A DNA stretch of 64,000 nt from Arthonia radiata (lineage: Eukaryota > Ascomycota > Arthoniomycetes > Arthoniales > Arthoniaceae), in NCBI GenBank assembly GCA_002989075.1, contig PSQN01000008.1, positions 62,001 through 126,000 of the forward strand. The letters run 5' to 3'. A program made the position numbers and the translations under genes. Of the stretch, positions 1 through 12,474 are shown piece by piece (the first letter of the stretch is position 1; every line of letters begins with the position of its first letter). The notes below the pieces were generated by a model. It made no database searches and was not told where the DNA came from. It saw only the letters and a list, made by a program, of their open reading frames with translations.

Positions 1-649
1 CATGGTTGAATACCGAGGCTACGGTCTTAGTACCGGTGTGCCGGATGAGAAGGGTATCAACATCGACGCACAGACAGCGTTGGACTTCGTGCGCAATCGT
101 GAGGACCTTCGCAATAGCAAAATCGTGATATATGGTCAGAGCATTGGCGGGGCTGTGGCGACCCAACTGGTTGTGGACAATCAACAGCAAGGCGATATCA
201 AGGCGCTGATATTGGAGAATACGTTTCTTTCCATTCGAAAGCTGATACCATTGTATGTGGACGCGAGGTCGACGTGCTATCAAGACAACTCAAGCTGATG
301 AACTCTAGCGCCTTTCCACCTGCTAAATACATCGCTCATCTCTGCCACCAGTATTGGAATACAGAAGAGGTATTACCTCGACTAGGATCAAGTATGCCTG
401 TGCTGTTTCTCAGTGGTGGAAAGGACGAGATCGTCCCGTAAGTGAACTTCCTCTTTAGAGCTCGGCAACCTTGGGCTAACACTGTGTCCCAGACCGATGA
501 TGATGCGCGCCTTGTATAGTGCCTGCCAAAGCACGGTGAAGGTCTTCAAGCTGTTTCCGGAGGGTGACCACAACGCCACCGTTGCCTGCAAAGGATATTT
601 CGAGGCCATCGAGGACTTCATGAAGGAGTATGTCATAGACAAGACGTAG
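1..649 (+). CDS. bem46: BEM46/ABHD13-like alpha/beta hydrolase, 3' part
   Basis: Partial gene cut by the left window edge. Three exons are visible: 1-252, 309-437 and 493-649 (stop TAG 647-649), with introns 253-308 and 438-492; both junctions are phase 2 and keep one frame. The translation carries the family block YRGYG, the nucleophile elbow GQSIGG (serine in the GxSxG motif), then FPPAKY, the GGKDEIVPP region that supplies the catalytic aspartate, and GDHNAT with the catalytic histidine. These are the hallmarks of fungal BEM46 and animal ABHD13 proteins, which are membrane-anchored serine hydrolases linked in fungi to polarity and the cell periphery. The N-terminal membrane anchor would lie upstream, outside the window. 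The molecular substrate of the family is not established. The ATG at position 2 is probably internal, since the YRGYG block is normally well inside the protein. Confidence 0.88.
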
Positions 650-1323
650 TGAATCATAGGGTTGCGTTCCAAGAACAGGAGGGGGTAATGATTGAGATGT
701 GTAGCATGATACCTTGGCGTTGGAAGCGGGCGTGATAGACCTGCACGAATATTGAAAGCATAGATTTAATAAACATCTCTCTCGAATTTTCGATTGCAAA
801 GATTTGGCAGTGACACATTACTTTGGATTTGAATTTCAATTGTGGATGCCCCCTAAACCCCTCGATGGTTTCCTTGGTAACAGCGTGTAAACAAGAGCAC
901 TCATCTGCAGATCTCCACCAATGGTAGGCACGCCAAGCAACGATCTCTTGACACCTCGCTCATGTCGAGGACGCCGTCCGATGCATTCCCTTTTTCCCAC
1001 GCCATTCAACACAGTCAAAACTTCAAGACCCTCTGACAGCGCAGGCGCTTCCTCGCATACCCCGAACTGCTTACACCTCCGAATAATCGCGAGCCATTGA
1101 TCTCCATGCTCGACCGATGAGCACGATCTCTTAAGAATCAAATTGAGAATCAAGACTGCCTTCATTCTAATTCCCGAACGCTTGGATCGTTGCTTGCTGT
1201 CTGAACAACAGCTTCGAGTCCAAGCCCGCAGACAACGATAGCCGCAATAAGCAACAAGAACTTGACGATAGTTTCATCGGGCGCCCGCGATTCCTGACCA
1301 AACGCTGGGTGCTACACGCCAGC
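650..1323. other. intergenic region between the hydrolase and the kinase
   Basis: About 670 bp with no gene I can support. It should hold the hydrolase 3' UTR and the kinase promoter and 5' UTR. The frame of the kinase stays open upstream to about 1171 without another ATG and without similarity to the kinase family, so I read that part as leader. Confidence 0.5.
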
Positions 1324-3273
1324 ATGCAAGATTCTTCAGAAGATGTAGCGCAAGGCACAATAGATCCAGAGACCCTTTACACCAAGCAAAACTGCATCGG
1401 AGGCGGTAGCTTCGGCAAAGTCTACAAAGGGTAAGCTTCTTCTTCGTTGAAGGACGATGGTCTCAGCTGATATCGAGCAGACTGGATCGACGCACGGGGC
1501 AGACCGTGGCAATCAAGATCGTTGAGATCGAGTCCGGCAATGATGATGTGAGGGACATTATTGAAGAGATATCTATACTTGCAGGCCTGAGTTCACTGTA
1601 CGTCACGAAGTACTACGGCTCGTTTCTCAAAGGGTCAGACTTATGGATCATCATGGAGTTCTGTTCGGGTGGCAGCTGCAGCGACTTGATGAGGCCGGGC
1701 AATATATCAGAAGAATACATTATGATCATCATGAGGGAACTCCTCATGGGTCTAGACTATCTGCACGCCGATCGAAAGCTGCACAGGGACATCAAAGGTG
1801 TGCGCTAAGAGCATTGCATATAAGAAGACCAGCTAACGAACGCCAGCTGCGAACATCCTCCTCGGTGCAAACGGACAAGTCAAGCTGGCCGATTTTGGTG
1901 TCTCTGGTCAGTTGTCCGCGACGATGACCAAGAAGAATACATTTGTAGGCACGCCATTCTGGATGGCGCCTGAGGTCATTCGCCAAGCAGGTTATGATCA
2001 CAAAGCCGATATCTGGTCGCTCGGGATCACCGCTATCGAGCTTGCACAAGGGGAGCCGCCCTATTCTGACATACATCCCATGAAAGTGCTTTTCCTTATC
2101 CCCAAAAACCCGCCTCCTCGGCTTGAGGGCGGCTACAGCCAAACTTTTAAAGATTTCGTGAGCCTTTGCCTGCGTAGAGACCCTCGCGAAAGGCCAAACG
2201 CGAAAGAGCTACTGAAACACCCATTCTTGAAGAAGGCGAAGAAGAGCGCCTATCTGACAGAACTTATTGAGAGGCACGAGCGATGGCGCATACACCATCC
2301 TCGAGCATCCGATGATGAGGATGAGCCAGCACCTCAACATCAGGCGCTCGATGCAGACGCAGAAGATTTGTGGGACTTTGGCACTGTCCGGCCGATGAAT
2401 GGACGGACACCCGCTCTCAGCACCATGAACGATGCAGCCACTAACTCTCGAAGTAACGAACGAGCACAAAGCCCAGAAAAGGCCGAGCAAAGCCAGGCGT
2501 CTGGCATTGAAAATGAGTCAGCACCCTCAAATGCTTCTTTGAAGCCGCCAATTTCGCCGAAGGAAAAATGGCAGGCGCCTGCCTCGTCACCGCAGCGACC
2601 GCACCAGACGAGTTCATACTTCGCGCAAGCGACATCGCCACAAGCGGGCCATTTCCAGCAAAGCCGGAATGTCTCTGGAAGTCCCAGACCCAACGGTCCA
2701 AGGGCAATATCTGGTCAATTCGGCAACTTGTCTCTTGCGGATCCTTTTCATGGCGCCGCTGCTCTGAAGCTCGACGGGTCAAGCTCTAACAACAAGTCTG
2801 AAGCCATTGACTTTGCAGCTCGACCGCCTCTTGCAGCGCAGCCCATCTCAAGCCCTATGTACGCTGAGCCAGCATCGAGAGTTGCTTCCACCCAAATTCA
2901 ACCGCCTCCACCTTCTACGGTCTCATCCTCAGCAACCTCGACGGTCGAGCCGGACGTACCACCGCAACAAACGCAGATGACTGCACTCAGCGGTGTCGTG
3001 GTGCCCGCGCTTCAAGCAGCAGTCTCACGGCGGGCGTACCAACTCAGTCTGGCTCATCAAAGATCCTCGGAACCTGGAGAGTCGCTGGACGTAAGGCGCA
3101 AGCAGATGGAAGCACAAGACAGCATCAAGAAATTAGCGAATAAAGCAGCGCGTCTGTTCACCGATATGGACCAGTGGGACAGCTGGGCACCGGTGGGAAT
3201 GGGTGAGGATGTGGGCAGCTTCCTTGAGGGCTTCCTTGAGGAGGTGCTGGTCCGTGTAGAGCCTGAAGACTGA
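1324..3273 (+). CDS. STE20-family (GCK-type) serine/threonine protein kinase
   Basis: Three exons, 1324-1430, 1481-1797 and 1847-3273, with introns of 50 and 49 bp, give 616 residues. The kinase domain fills roughly residues 20-280: the glycine loop GGGSFGKVY, the catalytic lysine in VAIKIV (about K48), HRDIK with the catalytic aspartate (about D139), DFGVSGQ (about D157), then [10 protein letters not shown], the activation-loop signature of STE20 kinases. The sequence resembles the fungal severin/Sid1/Nak1 and animal MST3/4 (GCK-III) group, which acts with Mo25-like scaffolds in polarity, septation and morphogenesis. After residue 300 comes a long low-complexity Ser/Pro/Gln-rich linker, and then a short conserved-looking acidic tail (about 565-616). 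The start at 1324 is the only ATG in frame ahead of the kinase domain. The exact subgroup needs a tree. Confidence 0.93.
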
Positions 3274-4183
3274 ATAACGAGTTTTGGGTGAGAGTGTATA
3301 TGTACGTTTTACTGGCACATGTGTGAGGAATGACGACGACGGATGAAGACAGAGGTACGGCCTTTCGGCGAAATGAATCCAACACATCTGAAACTGAATT
3401 CTGCTGGCTGGGCGTATATGCTGAATGAGGCAAGAATCTATCTATATCCGGGCAGTGACATTAGCGGCGGGCGCTTGGGGTTCCAACTACGGATCCACCG
3501 CCCTTAGCGCTGTCCAAAGTCCAGACGATCTTCAATCATTTCTCTCGAGCGGAAGGGTGTGCGACTGCGCTGCTGGCAGGCTGAAGAAGTGAAATGTACC
3601 AATGAAGCTGTTAGCTCGATAGAGAAGGAGCAACTGATTTACAGCAGATTTGGTGGGCCTGTTCAAGGTTGCTGGCCCCGGCACTCACATCAAGCTTCGG
3701 GGGTTTGTCGATCGCTGCTTTGGCTCGGTCTGGACCTTCCCATCTCTTTGACCACCTTGTACACTCCTCCCTCAATTCAACCGTCTATTTCCAGGGCACG
3801 GGCCACTATTGCTCAGCCTGTTCGCGACCCGAATACTACTTCGATAATAGACCGGTCTGGCTATTCGGAACACCGACTCTCTTTCCACGTCTGCACAATT
3901 GCTTTCTCGCAACCTCGAGACCCTTTCATTTCCATCAGCGCTCTCCGGATTGTACACTATTATGTCACCCGTTTGAAGATCTACTGACAGATTTGCATCT
4001 GGAAACGGCCGTCAACATTCATCAGTATCCTGACACGAACCTCTGGTCTTGCTAGTCTGCTGCCTTTGCACGTCGACTGCACGTTGATAAACATCACCAG
4101 CCTCGCACAGCCAAACAAACCTCCATACCAGTCTCGCGAGCATACCGACCACCGTCATTGCTCACCACCACGAATAAGGGCCA
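3274..4183. other. intergenic region upstream of the histidine kinase
   Basis: About 900 bp between the kinase stop and the histidine kinase ATG. Open stretches on + (3559-3987 and 3669-4055) have no family similarity and are pyrimidine-rich, as expected for a promoter and long 5' leader. No RNA gene was recognised. Confidence 0.5.
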
Positions 4184-7072
4184 ATGGCCCGTGACGAGGT
4201 CTCGGATCCCGCGCGGGCCTCTGTGTGCTTTGGCTTACCCAACGCTGAGGACGTCGCCCTTCCCGGAGATTGTCGCTTCGATGATGTCCTCCTCCAGCAC
4301 TACGAAACACAGGCAGCTCGTGCCCAAGAGCAAGCCATCGCATTGAAGAACTTGGCCCGAGAATCCAGCAATGACGACTTCTGGGAATTGATGTGCGCAG
4401 GACTCGCCGACATTTTCGATTCACAAGTCTCCTTCGTCTCCACGCGTGTTACTCATGATCGAAGTACAGGGCGAGAACTTCCACAGCTGGGAGAGGAGGG
4501 ATCTTATCTGAATGCCTTGGGGCTGTATTTCAATGACACGAGCAAGTCAGTGCTTGGCTTCGACCGTGAGGTACTGTACAAAGGATGGGACTGCCCATGC
4601 TCTGGAATGAAGCATGGCAAGGTCTTCATCATCCCCTCCGAGGCTGTCAAGTTCACGCCCAAAAATCCAAATGCAGAGTTCCTGCCCTTTGAGCTCGAGT
4701 CATACATCGGCGTGCCATGCTTCGCCAAAGGCGTGTGCGTAGGTCATTTCGGGGTCATTTGGAATGCGGAAGGCGCAACGCGAAGAAAGCTGAGGTGGCC
4801 TTCGATTGAAAGCTTGCTGCATCAATTTGAGGATCTCGTACAGTCGCGCATCATGAGACATCTTGGCAAGGACAGTCTGGCGCACTGGCGATCCCTGCCC
4901 ACTGGTGTTAAGCAGGACGAGTCAGCCTCAGCTTTCACCGACTTCAAGTCTTACGCTCAGGTCCTATCCCACGAGCTGCGGACACCGATGCAGGGTATTG
5001 TTGGCCCGCTTGATCTCATCCAGACTACGATCGAACAGGCACTGCAGGGCAAAGCACGCCTTGGGTCGAAAGACCTGCTCAACCTCAAGGAAGACATTGG
5101 CTCCATTCAGAGTAGGTGCTTTTGCGATCGTTCGAGTGCGGCTCACTGATGGCTCACAGATTCTGCCAATCGTGTTATCGACACGACTGAAAAGATCATC
5201 GAGGCCTACAAGCTTGACATGGGCCGCTCGCACCAACCTGCGCATATGGAAAGCGATCCAACCATGACGACTGCAACCATGATCCAGGCTGGGCCACGAG
5301 CCAGGCGGTTGTCAGCAACCACTCATTCTCCACGGGGTAAGAAAAGGACTTTCGCTGACAGTGGGATGAGTGGGATGATGCTTGACCAGGAGTCTGTGCT
5401 AAACGGGCCGACAGATCTCACTGCAAGCGGACTCCACGATCCTCAAGATTCCTTTGGTGCGCAACATCGAACACCTCTTTCTGAGCAGAATGTCGACGAT
5501 CATGTAGATAAGGCCGTCGCTCAACAACAGACGCTGACTAATACATCCGAGCTACTTGGAACTCCTAGCTCGTCACTGGTCAACTGCAACATCAAGAGCC
5601 TTGTGCAGAAGGTTGTTGAAGAGTCACTCAAAGGTTCCCGGCGACCTGACGCCATAGATCAGCAAGAGTCAGCGGATGGCCATATATTCTACGCGTCTTA
5701 TAAACAGGCTGCCGGCGACTGGCATTTCAAAACCGTCAAGTGGGTCGTTGCGGACCGTACACCGGAGACTCTGTCCGGTATGCGAAACCTCTTCGCCAGA
5801 ATTCATGGCAGTGAAATATGCTGACATGTGAGATTCTTAGTGCGGGAATCAGACCTGGAGAAGCTCGTCTCGTGTGTTTTCGAGAATGCATTCAAGTTCA
5901 CCACCAATGCAAACATTGAACTTCGCGCAGATGTCGATGATCTTGGGCGATTCATGGTGTTCGTCGTCTCCGACACAGGCCCAGGCATACGTCCGCAGTT
6001 CCAACCGAAGCTCTTTCAGCCATTTACACAGGACGATAGCTCCATCACCCGAAGTGCGGAGGGGGCGGGTTTGGGCTTGCTGGTCGCAAGGGGCTTGGCC
6101 GAAAAACTTGGAGGTGATGTGAACCTGGTACGATCAGAGACGGAAGGAGAAGAGCACGGATCTGAGTTCCACATTCGCATACCGCTTACGCCACCCGGAC
6201 TACAGACGCCAGATACCCAAACATCTGCCTCACCCTCTGTTGTCGATGTTGGTGCCAGTACTCACCGGCGAGGAAGCTCGGCAGGTTCCTACCTGCTTGG
6301 GACAAGTCTGACCCCTGCACTATCAGGCTACAAGCCGTTTGGACAGCTGACAACGGACTCGATAACTCCGACTACATCGACGCAGATTTCACCACAACTC
6401 GCAAACGCTCTTGAAGGCTTCCAAACAAAACATGTTGGTCCAATGGAGGGGGCTGAGCTCGAGGGTGAAGTCTCCGCCTCAGATGATATAAGCCAGGCTG
6501 AACCCTTGACCTTTCTCGTCGTCGAAGACAATGAAATCACTAGAAAAACCCTGGTGAAGATGCTGACCAAGCTCGGACACGATAAATCCCACATCTTTGA
6601 AGCAATCGATGGCGGCGATGCAATTCGCCAAGTCACTGAGTTACATAACAGACACGCCGAAGAGATGCGCCTCTACGGGACCTCACAGACACCTCCCATC
6701 GATCTTGTGCTTATGGATCTATGGATGCCAATTGTTGACGGCTACGAAGCCACCAAACGCATCCTTGCGCTCTATTCGTCAACCAATCCCTCCTCGGCCA
6801 AAAATACCATGCGCAGAACCGTGAGCGAGCCGGGCAACGTGCCTTTGGTCAACGCAGGTGGTGTCCAGCAGATGATGTTGGGCCAAGCAAGGATGACGGT
6901 GCCTCCTACCATCCTGGCGCTCAGTGCTGATGCTACAGACGATGCCTCCGCAAGAGCGATGCAGGTGGGCATGTCTGCGTTCATGCCAAAGCCATTCACT
7001 ATGAAGAGCCTGGCCAAGCTGGTGGAGGATGCGCAACACAGTCGAGCGCAGTTGAAGAAAGCGAAGGCCTAG
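4184..7072 (+). CDS. hybrid histidine kinase with GAF-like sensor and receiver domain
   Basis: Three exons, 4184-5111, 5160-5777 and 5841-7072, give 925 residues. The second intron (5778-5840, 63 bp) removes an in-frame TGA and restores the conserved join before the N box. Residues about 35-235 look like a GAF-type sensor with no membrane helix, so the protein is probably cytosolic. The H box SHELRTPMQG has the phosphorylatable histidine at about H263. The HATPase parts follow: N box FENAFKFT, G1 box DTGPGI and G2 box GAGLGL. A Ser/Thr-rich spacer leads to a receiver domain (about 740-920) with VVEDNE, the phospho-acceptor aspartate in LMDLWMP (about D808), and the conserved lysine in PKPFT. 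Such proteins feed phosphate through an HPt protein to the HOG/Skn7 branches. The ligand is unknown. No partner gene of the phosphorelay is nearby. Confidence 0.92.
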
Positions 7073-7676
7073 AAGAGGAGGCGCGAAATGGGTGACGATG
7101 TAATGAGTTGATTACACTGTGCAGCGTTGAGCATGGCGCTGGTATTGGATTTGGGTACGCTGCTATGGCAGTGCCGCTTGCATATGGGTTAAGACAAGGT
7201 CAATTGGTTGACGTCGATCAAAGCCTTTCGCTGATTCAACAGCTCATGACATATAATGTAATGAATACCAGAGATTTCCAAAGCATATATTGCGCATGCA
7301 CTCGTTTACCCAGGCCTCGATTTATCCCAGAATTATCCTTTCGATTGATATTGCAGAGGAGCGTGCCCTCACACTCCGGCAGCCTACCCTCACATGTACA
7401 AGCACAATCCCTCGGTTCGTGAAGGGGCAATTGAAGAATGCTCGTGCCCAGAGTGCCACACTCGCTGTGGGGCTGCCACGCTGCATCTCTACCTGCAGGG
7501 CAATACCACGGAGACGACTCCGGAAGTTTCATATGATTTTCTGACGACACAGAAGATATATTAGATGATTGTAACACGCACATGATTGGGAAAGCAGGCG
7601 TGGGAGAGTATAAAAGGATTATTGAGTACTCGCAAGCTGCGGAAACATCGCGTACATTCGCGCGACAAGTATTAAG
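7073..7676. other. intergenic region upstream of Rsa4
   Basis: About 600 bp between the histidine kinase stop and the Rsa4 ATG. I see no coding family, RNA gene or repeat here. Confidence 0.5.
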
Positions 7677-9356
7677 ATGGCAACCATTCCGCCGCCACCT
7701 TCAAAACGCCAAAAAGTCGCCGCGGATGCAATTAAAACAGAGGAGGCAGAATCGTTGAGGATCCCGGACGGCCTCGGAGATGTGCGCGTGCAATTTGTCG
7801 ATGCCTCTTCCGGCAAAGGCACCGGCATGCCAGTCGCAGTACCGATCGCCCAAGCAACGACATCAAACTTGGAGGCCATTGTGAATGAGCTAACGAAAGC
7901 GGTATGTGCGACCTGTTTTTAACAGCGCAAAACGGTGGTTTCACGTCTCTAGAAGCCCGTCCAAAGTTTTGGGCGCTGTCTGACGATTTTGCAGCAAAGC
8001 GATGACGACGACGACGACCGCCCCGTCCACGTCCCCTACCACTTCGTCTTCACACCATCTCCCCCTCCAGGTGCAGACAGAGACACCAAGACCACCCCCA
8101 TCGACATCACCACATCCCTCTACCACGCACTCATACAACCCAACCTCACATCCCGCGAATCCCTCCTAACCCTCACCTACACGCCCCAAGCCGTCTTCCG
8201 CGTGCGCGCCCCTACCCGCCTGTCCTCTTCCATCTCCGGGCACGGCCAGCCCATCCTCTGCGTCGTCTTTCCGCCCAACAGCAGCTCGCGTATGGTATCT
8301 GGCTCCGGCGACGGTACCGCCAGAATCTGGGACTGCGACACAGGCACCCCGTTCAAGACGCTGAAAGGGCATACCAGCTGGGTCCTGTGTGTCGCGTACT
8401 CGCCGGATGGCAGCTTGCTGGCGACAGGAAGTATGGACAACACGCTCCGAATCTGGGATGCAAGTACAGGCGATCTCGTGGCTGGACCGCTGAAGGGACA
8501 CGCGAAGTGGATCACCGCGCTAGCGTGGGAGCCGTACCATCTCGCTGCACCTGGCCGCCCGCGTCTGGCGAGTTCGAGCAAAGATGGGACGGTGCGGATC
8601 TGGAGTGCAAAGGACGGGCGGTGCGACATGACCTTGTCCGCGCATAAAGGCACTGCGAGCTGCGTACGCTGGGGCGGCACCGGCACGATCTATAGCTGTG
8701 GGCACGACAAGGCCGTGCGGTTGTGGGACTCGAGTAACGGAGCGTGTTTGAACACGCTGGGGAGTCATGCGCATTGGGTGAATCATCTTTCGCTGTCTAC
8801 GGAGCACGTGTTGCGTACTGGATATCATGACCCGCAGGAGTCAGCGCCGAAGACGGAAGAGCAGCGGCGCGCGCTCGCGAAGAAAAGGTTCGAGAAAGCT
8901 GCGCGCTTGGGAGGTGAGGTCGTGGAGAGGTTTGTGAGTGCGAGCGATGACTGCACCATCTACCTCTGGAGTCCGTCTTCTCAAAAGCCCCTGGCCCGCC
9001 TTCTAGGCCACCAGAAACAGGTCAACGCCGTGTCGTTCTCACCTGATGGCTCGACTATAGCGTCCTGCGGTTTTGACAACCATGTCAAACTCTGGCGGGG
9101 CTCCGATGGAAAGTTCATCAATACACTGAGGGGGCACGTGGCGCCTGTGTACATGAGCGCATGGAGCGCGGACGGTAGAATGTTGGTGAGCTGTAGCAAG
9201 GACACAACGGTCAAGGTGTGGGATGTGAAGGCGGGAAAAATGAAGGAGGATATGAGTGGGCATAAGGATGAGGTGTATGCGGTGGATTGGAGTGCGAGGG
9301 GCGAACGGGTAGGGAGTGCGGGACGCGATAAGACTATTAGAATATGGGGGAGGTGA
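7677..9356 (+). CDS. rsa4: ribosome assembly protein 4 (WD40, NLE/Notchless family)
   Basis: Two exons, 7677-7901 and 7995-9356 (phase-0 intron of 93 bp), give 528 residues. The N-terminal part (about 20-125) matches the NLE (Notchless-like) domain, interrupted by a run of aspartates at the exon junction. From about residue 145 to the end are WD40 repeats, seen as repeated GH...DGT.RIW units such as SGDGTARIWD, SMDNTLRIWD and KDTTVKVWD, ending in RDKTIRIW, enough for the eight blades of the family. Rsa4 binds the AAA+ remodeller Rea1/Midasin on pre-60S particles through the NLE domain, and is essential in yeast. The length agrees with the family (about 510-530). A longer insertion precedes the sixth blade (EEQRRALAKKRFEKA), which is also typical. 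The ATG sits just ahead of a basic NKRQK-like segment (PSKRQKV). Confidence 0.95.
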
Positions 9357-10640
9357 GCGGAGGGGATGGAGGTCTGGGCTTCCAGTGGGACGGGTAGAAG
9401 ACGCAGTCTGCCGGCGTCGCAGCAAATGGAGACGCAGAGGTAAGATGGTGTGCCGTGCAGTTGCTCTCGCGCAACAAGTTTCGGTGCTTTGAGTCTGTAA
9501 GATCAGCAGCGGTTGAGAACGTGCTAAATTAATGAACAAAGTTCACATCCTGAACAATTGAAACAGCAAACGCAACTTCCGAAAGAACGCTCCAAACTCC
9601 GCAAATGACTGGCATGGCGCTAATCCGAACATCTGTAACAAGAACCCCTACAGTGCCGCTGCTGGTTGAGGGGGGTTAATCCGGTTATCAAAGCTGCACG
9701 ATTTATTCGAGAGCCCCATGAAAAACCGAGCAGCAATCGAAACAACCGTGTGAGAATTCAAGATCCTTTCCCACGGATGCAACTGACCGACGCCGCCAAT
9801 CCATATCAACGCGAGAAATAAGACTCAACGAAGCTGATTCATCTAAGGGTAGAGCGGCACGGAAACCGAAATGATTCAAACAAGGGTCGAAAGATTCACG
9901 CAAGTAACATGAATTCCGATCCAAGAACCACAGACATAGTCTGCAGCGGACAGCCAAAAGGAGCAGCTTCCACTGCAGAGACCCATGCGGCATTTTGGTC
10001 GATGAAAATCCAACAGCTCCGAGAGGGTGATGTGAGTCAAGCCATGTCAGCGGGACCATTTCACTCGCGCACACTTAAGAAGCAGGCTCAAGATTGCGAG
10101 ACCCTATGAACGGCTGCTGCCACATCTGCTAAAAGTCTTGTCAACAGCGAACACTGGCCCTGGAGGCGTAAGATCCGAGATCACCTGGATGGATTTCGAC
10201 GCGATCAGTACTATCTTGGCATGGAAGCGGCGCATCAACAGACGACAGAAGCCAACGCAGCTCGAAATTGTTGAAGCGATAGTGAACGTTTACACCGTTG
10301 TTACTGTGATTATTAACGTAGCGATTAGGGGTGGAGAATGTTAAATGGAAAGAGAGAGAATCCAATGCACGTCTGAAGCATGTCGATGAAGGGTTTCAAT
10401 CCAATGACCATCATGAGATCTGCGCACAACGCGGTATGAAGTACTGACCTACTTCAAGAATACACACTTTGGAATAATGACGGTATATCGCGACTAGTAC
10501 CATTGCATGATCCGTTCAGATATGGTAGCTGAAAGCCTTGACGGTAAAATCAGGAGTAATACAGCCGCGTGTGATCAGTTATAGCGTACTAGCCCCGCCT
10601 GAATGGGTACATTCAAGAAGAGACTCCCTACAGTACAGCC
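9357..10640. other. gene-poor flank before the AT-rich island
   Basis: About 1.3 kb of ordinary composition between Rsa4 and the AT-rich island. Short open stretches on both strands (for example 9703-10074 minus) match no family I know and overlap each other, so I call no gene. The 3' UTR of rsa4 must lie at the start. Confidence 0.45.
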
Positions 10641-10643
10641 CTT

Positions 10644-10676
10644 TCAGCTCCTTTGACGACTCATAAAAGGAGCTGA
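10644..10676. repeat. perfect 11-bp inverted repeat at the island edge
   Basis: TCAGCTCCTTT (10644-10654) and its exact reverse complement (10666-10676) are separated by 11 bp. With one mismatch the pairing continues for a few bases on the outside. It lies within about 15-50 bp of the point where the sequence becomes extremely AT-rich. It may be a terminator-like hairpin, a transposon end or a chance palindrome. Confidence 0.5.
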
Positions 10677-12003
10677 GAGGCTGAGGTCAATTACTGATAA
10701 GGTATATAGCTTTTATCATATTCCGACTGATATAGTAGGAAGATAGGCACATAAGGATAAGATAGAAAATATAAGTACGTCCATTATATAATCCTATTAT
10801 ATACCTATTTAGGTAATTCTTTACTAGATATCCTATATCTTAGTATAGCTATCTAGGCTAAGTAATCCAATATATAATATACTTTTTTAAGATTACTAAT
10901 ATAGGTAAATAATAAGCTAAATATTATTATTTTAAATAAAAGAAACGGCCTACTAAAGGCAGTAAGTAATAAAAGAAATAGTATATATAGTATAGCTAGA
11001 TATAGAGCCCTAATTATTAGATAAAGCCTACTTATATTAAAAGTAGTAAAGACTTAGTAAGACTAGTTATAGTATAATTTAAAGTAGAATTAGATAGTAC
11101 TAAAGGCTTAGAATTATAAAGACTATAGAATAGGAACTATTAGAAGGATTTAGTTAGAAGTTTATATACGTTACTAAGCTAATATTTTTAACTATCTAAT
11201 CTAGAAATATCTAAAATTACCTAGTTAGAAAGATAGAGAGCTAACTAAGCTAAGCTTAATTTATAATTATAATACTACCCTCTAGCTATCTATTAATTGT
11301 TCTAGATTAATACTTTATAGATAAAGCTAAAACTTTAGTATATCTTAGAAGAGATCTATTAGATAGCTAAGTCCTAATTTTATTAAATTTAGTTATATAT
11401 AAAGTATTTTATTAGTAAAGTTTAATATAGTCTATTATTAGAACCTAATTTATAGCTAGTATAGTAGTAGTATTATAGATAATAAATAGAAATTATATAG
11501 TAGAGATAAGATAGTAGTTACTAAGAAGAGTAATAGTAAGAATAAACTTATTAGTATTAGTAAGGATAGTAAACTTATGCTATAGACTATAGAGAACTCT
11601 TTAATAGTAGGGCTATTACCTCTAAAGTATATTTTAAGTATTAAAATCCTAGATAAGAGTAATTAAGCTATAGTAGGTCTTAAGACCTATATCTAGCTAG
11701 ATATACTAGACCTTAGTATTCTAGATAGAAGTTAATAAGCTAATATATTATAGTAGAATAGTAAAGAGACTAAGTTAAATAAGCTTTCTATTAGCTAGTA
11801 TCTTTATAGAGTTAGAATTATTAGGCTTAAATTAATTATTAGATTAGTATTTACTATCTAAATTATTATCTCTAAGGCAGAGATAGAGGTAGTAGTATTA
11901 TCTTTACTTTAGTTACTATCTTATATCTCTAGCTATATAGTATTCTTATAGAGTATTAGTAAGATAGTTTACTCTCTAGTATAAATAATATTATTAGTAG
12001 TCT

Positions 12004-12474
12004 TGTAACGCCGGTCGCTGGGAGAACTAAACTAAGGCTTACTTGCCTTGTATACTTATCGACCTTAGTAGTAGGTGTCTTGTATACTAGAGACTAAAAG
12101 GCAGAAGAGGCGAAATAGATTATAAAAGATAAGAGAGGCTTAACTAAAGTAGACAGAAGATAAAGTATGTTATCTAAATATAGTTAAGAAACTTATATTC
12201 AAATATTAAGTTAATAGACTAAAGTCTATTCTAAGGTTAATTATTAGTCTATCTATATAGTCTAAAGTATATAAGAAAGTTCCTCTGTACTTACTAATTT
12301 AACAATACTTATATTGAATTTATAGGGAATATAGACTGTTATAGCTGTCTTGTTCGATAATACCTACGGCGGGTTTATAGGCTTAGTCGGGAATAATGCT
12401 GATAGAGCTAAGATAACTGACGGTAGTTAATGCTTGAATGTACGCTAGACCGTCTAGAGCTAGTATCCGTAATA
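12004..12474 (-). mobile_element. solo LTR of the chromodomain Gypsy family (A type)
   Basis: A 471-bp stretch that is the reverse complement of the LTR of element A (13127-13598), beginning TGTAACGCC and ending CGTAATA. It is flanked on both sides by the same 5-bp sequence AGTCT (11999-12003 and 12475-12479), a target site duplication. No internal sequence is attached, so it is a solo LTR left by recombination between the two LTRs of a former element. It carries the A-type U3. Confidence 0.88.

Noticed and set aside
1171-1323. Open upstream extension of the STE20 kinase
   Set aside because: No ATG in it and no similarity to the kinase N-terminus; the first in-frame ATG at 1324 gives a family-like start.
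3559-4055. Two open stretches upstream of the histidine kinase
   Set aside because: No start context, no family similarity, overlapping frames; pyrimidine-rich composition fits a promoter and leader.
9703-10074. 123-codon open stretch on the minus strand, overlapped by others on +
   Set aside because: Cys/Ser/Leu-rich without any domain; overlaps equally long stretches on the other strand; no splice-supported extension.
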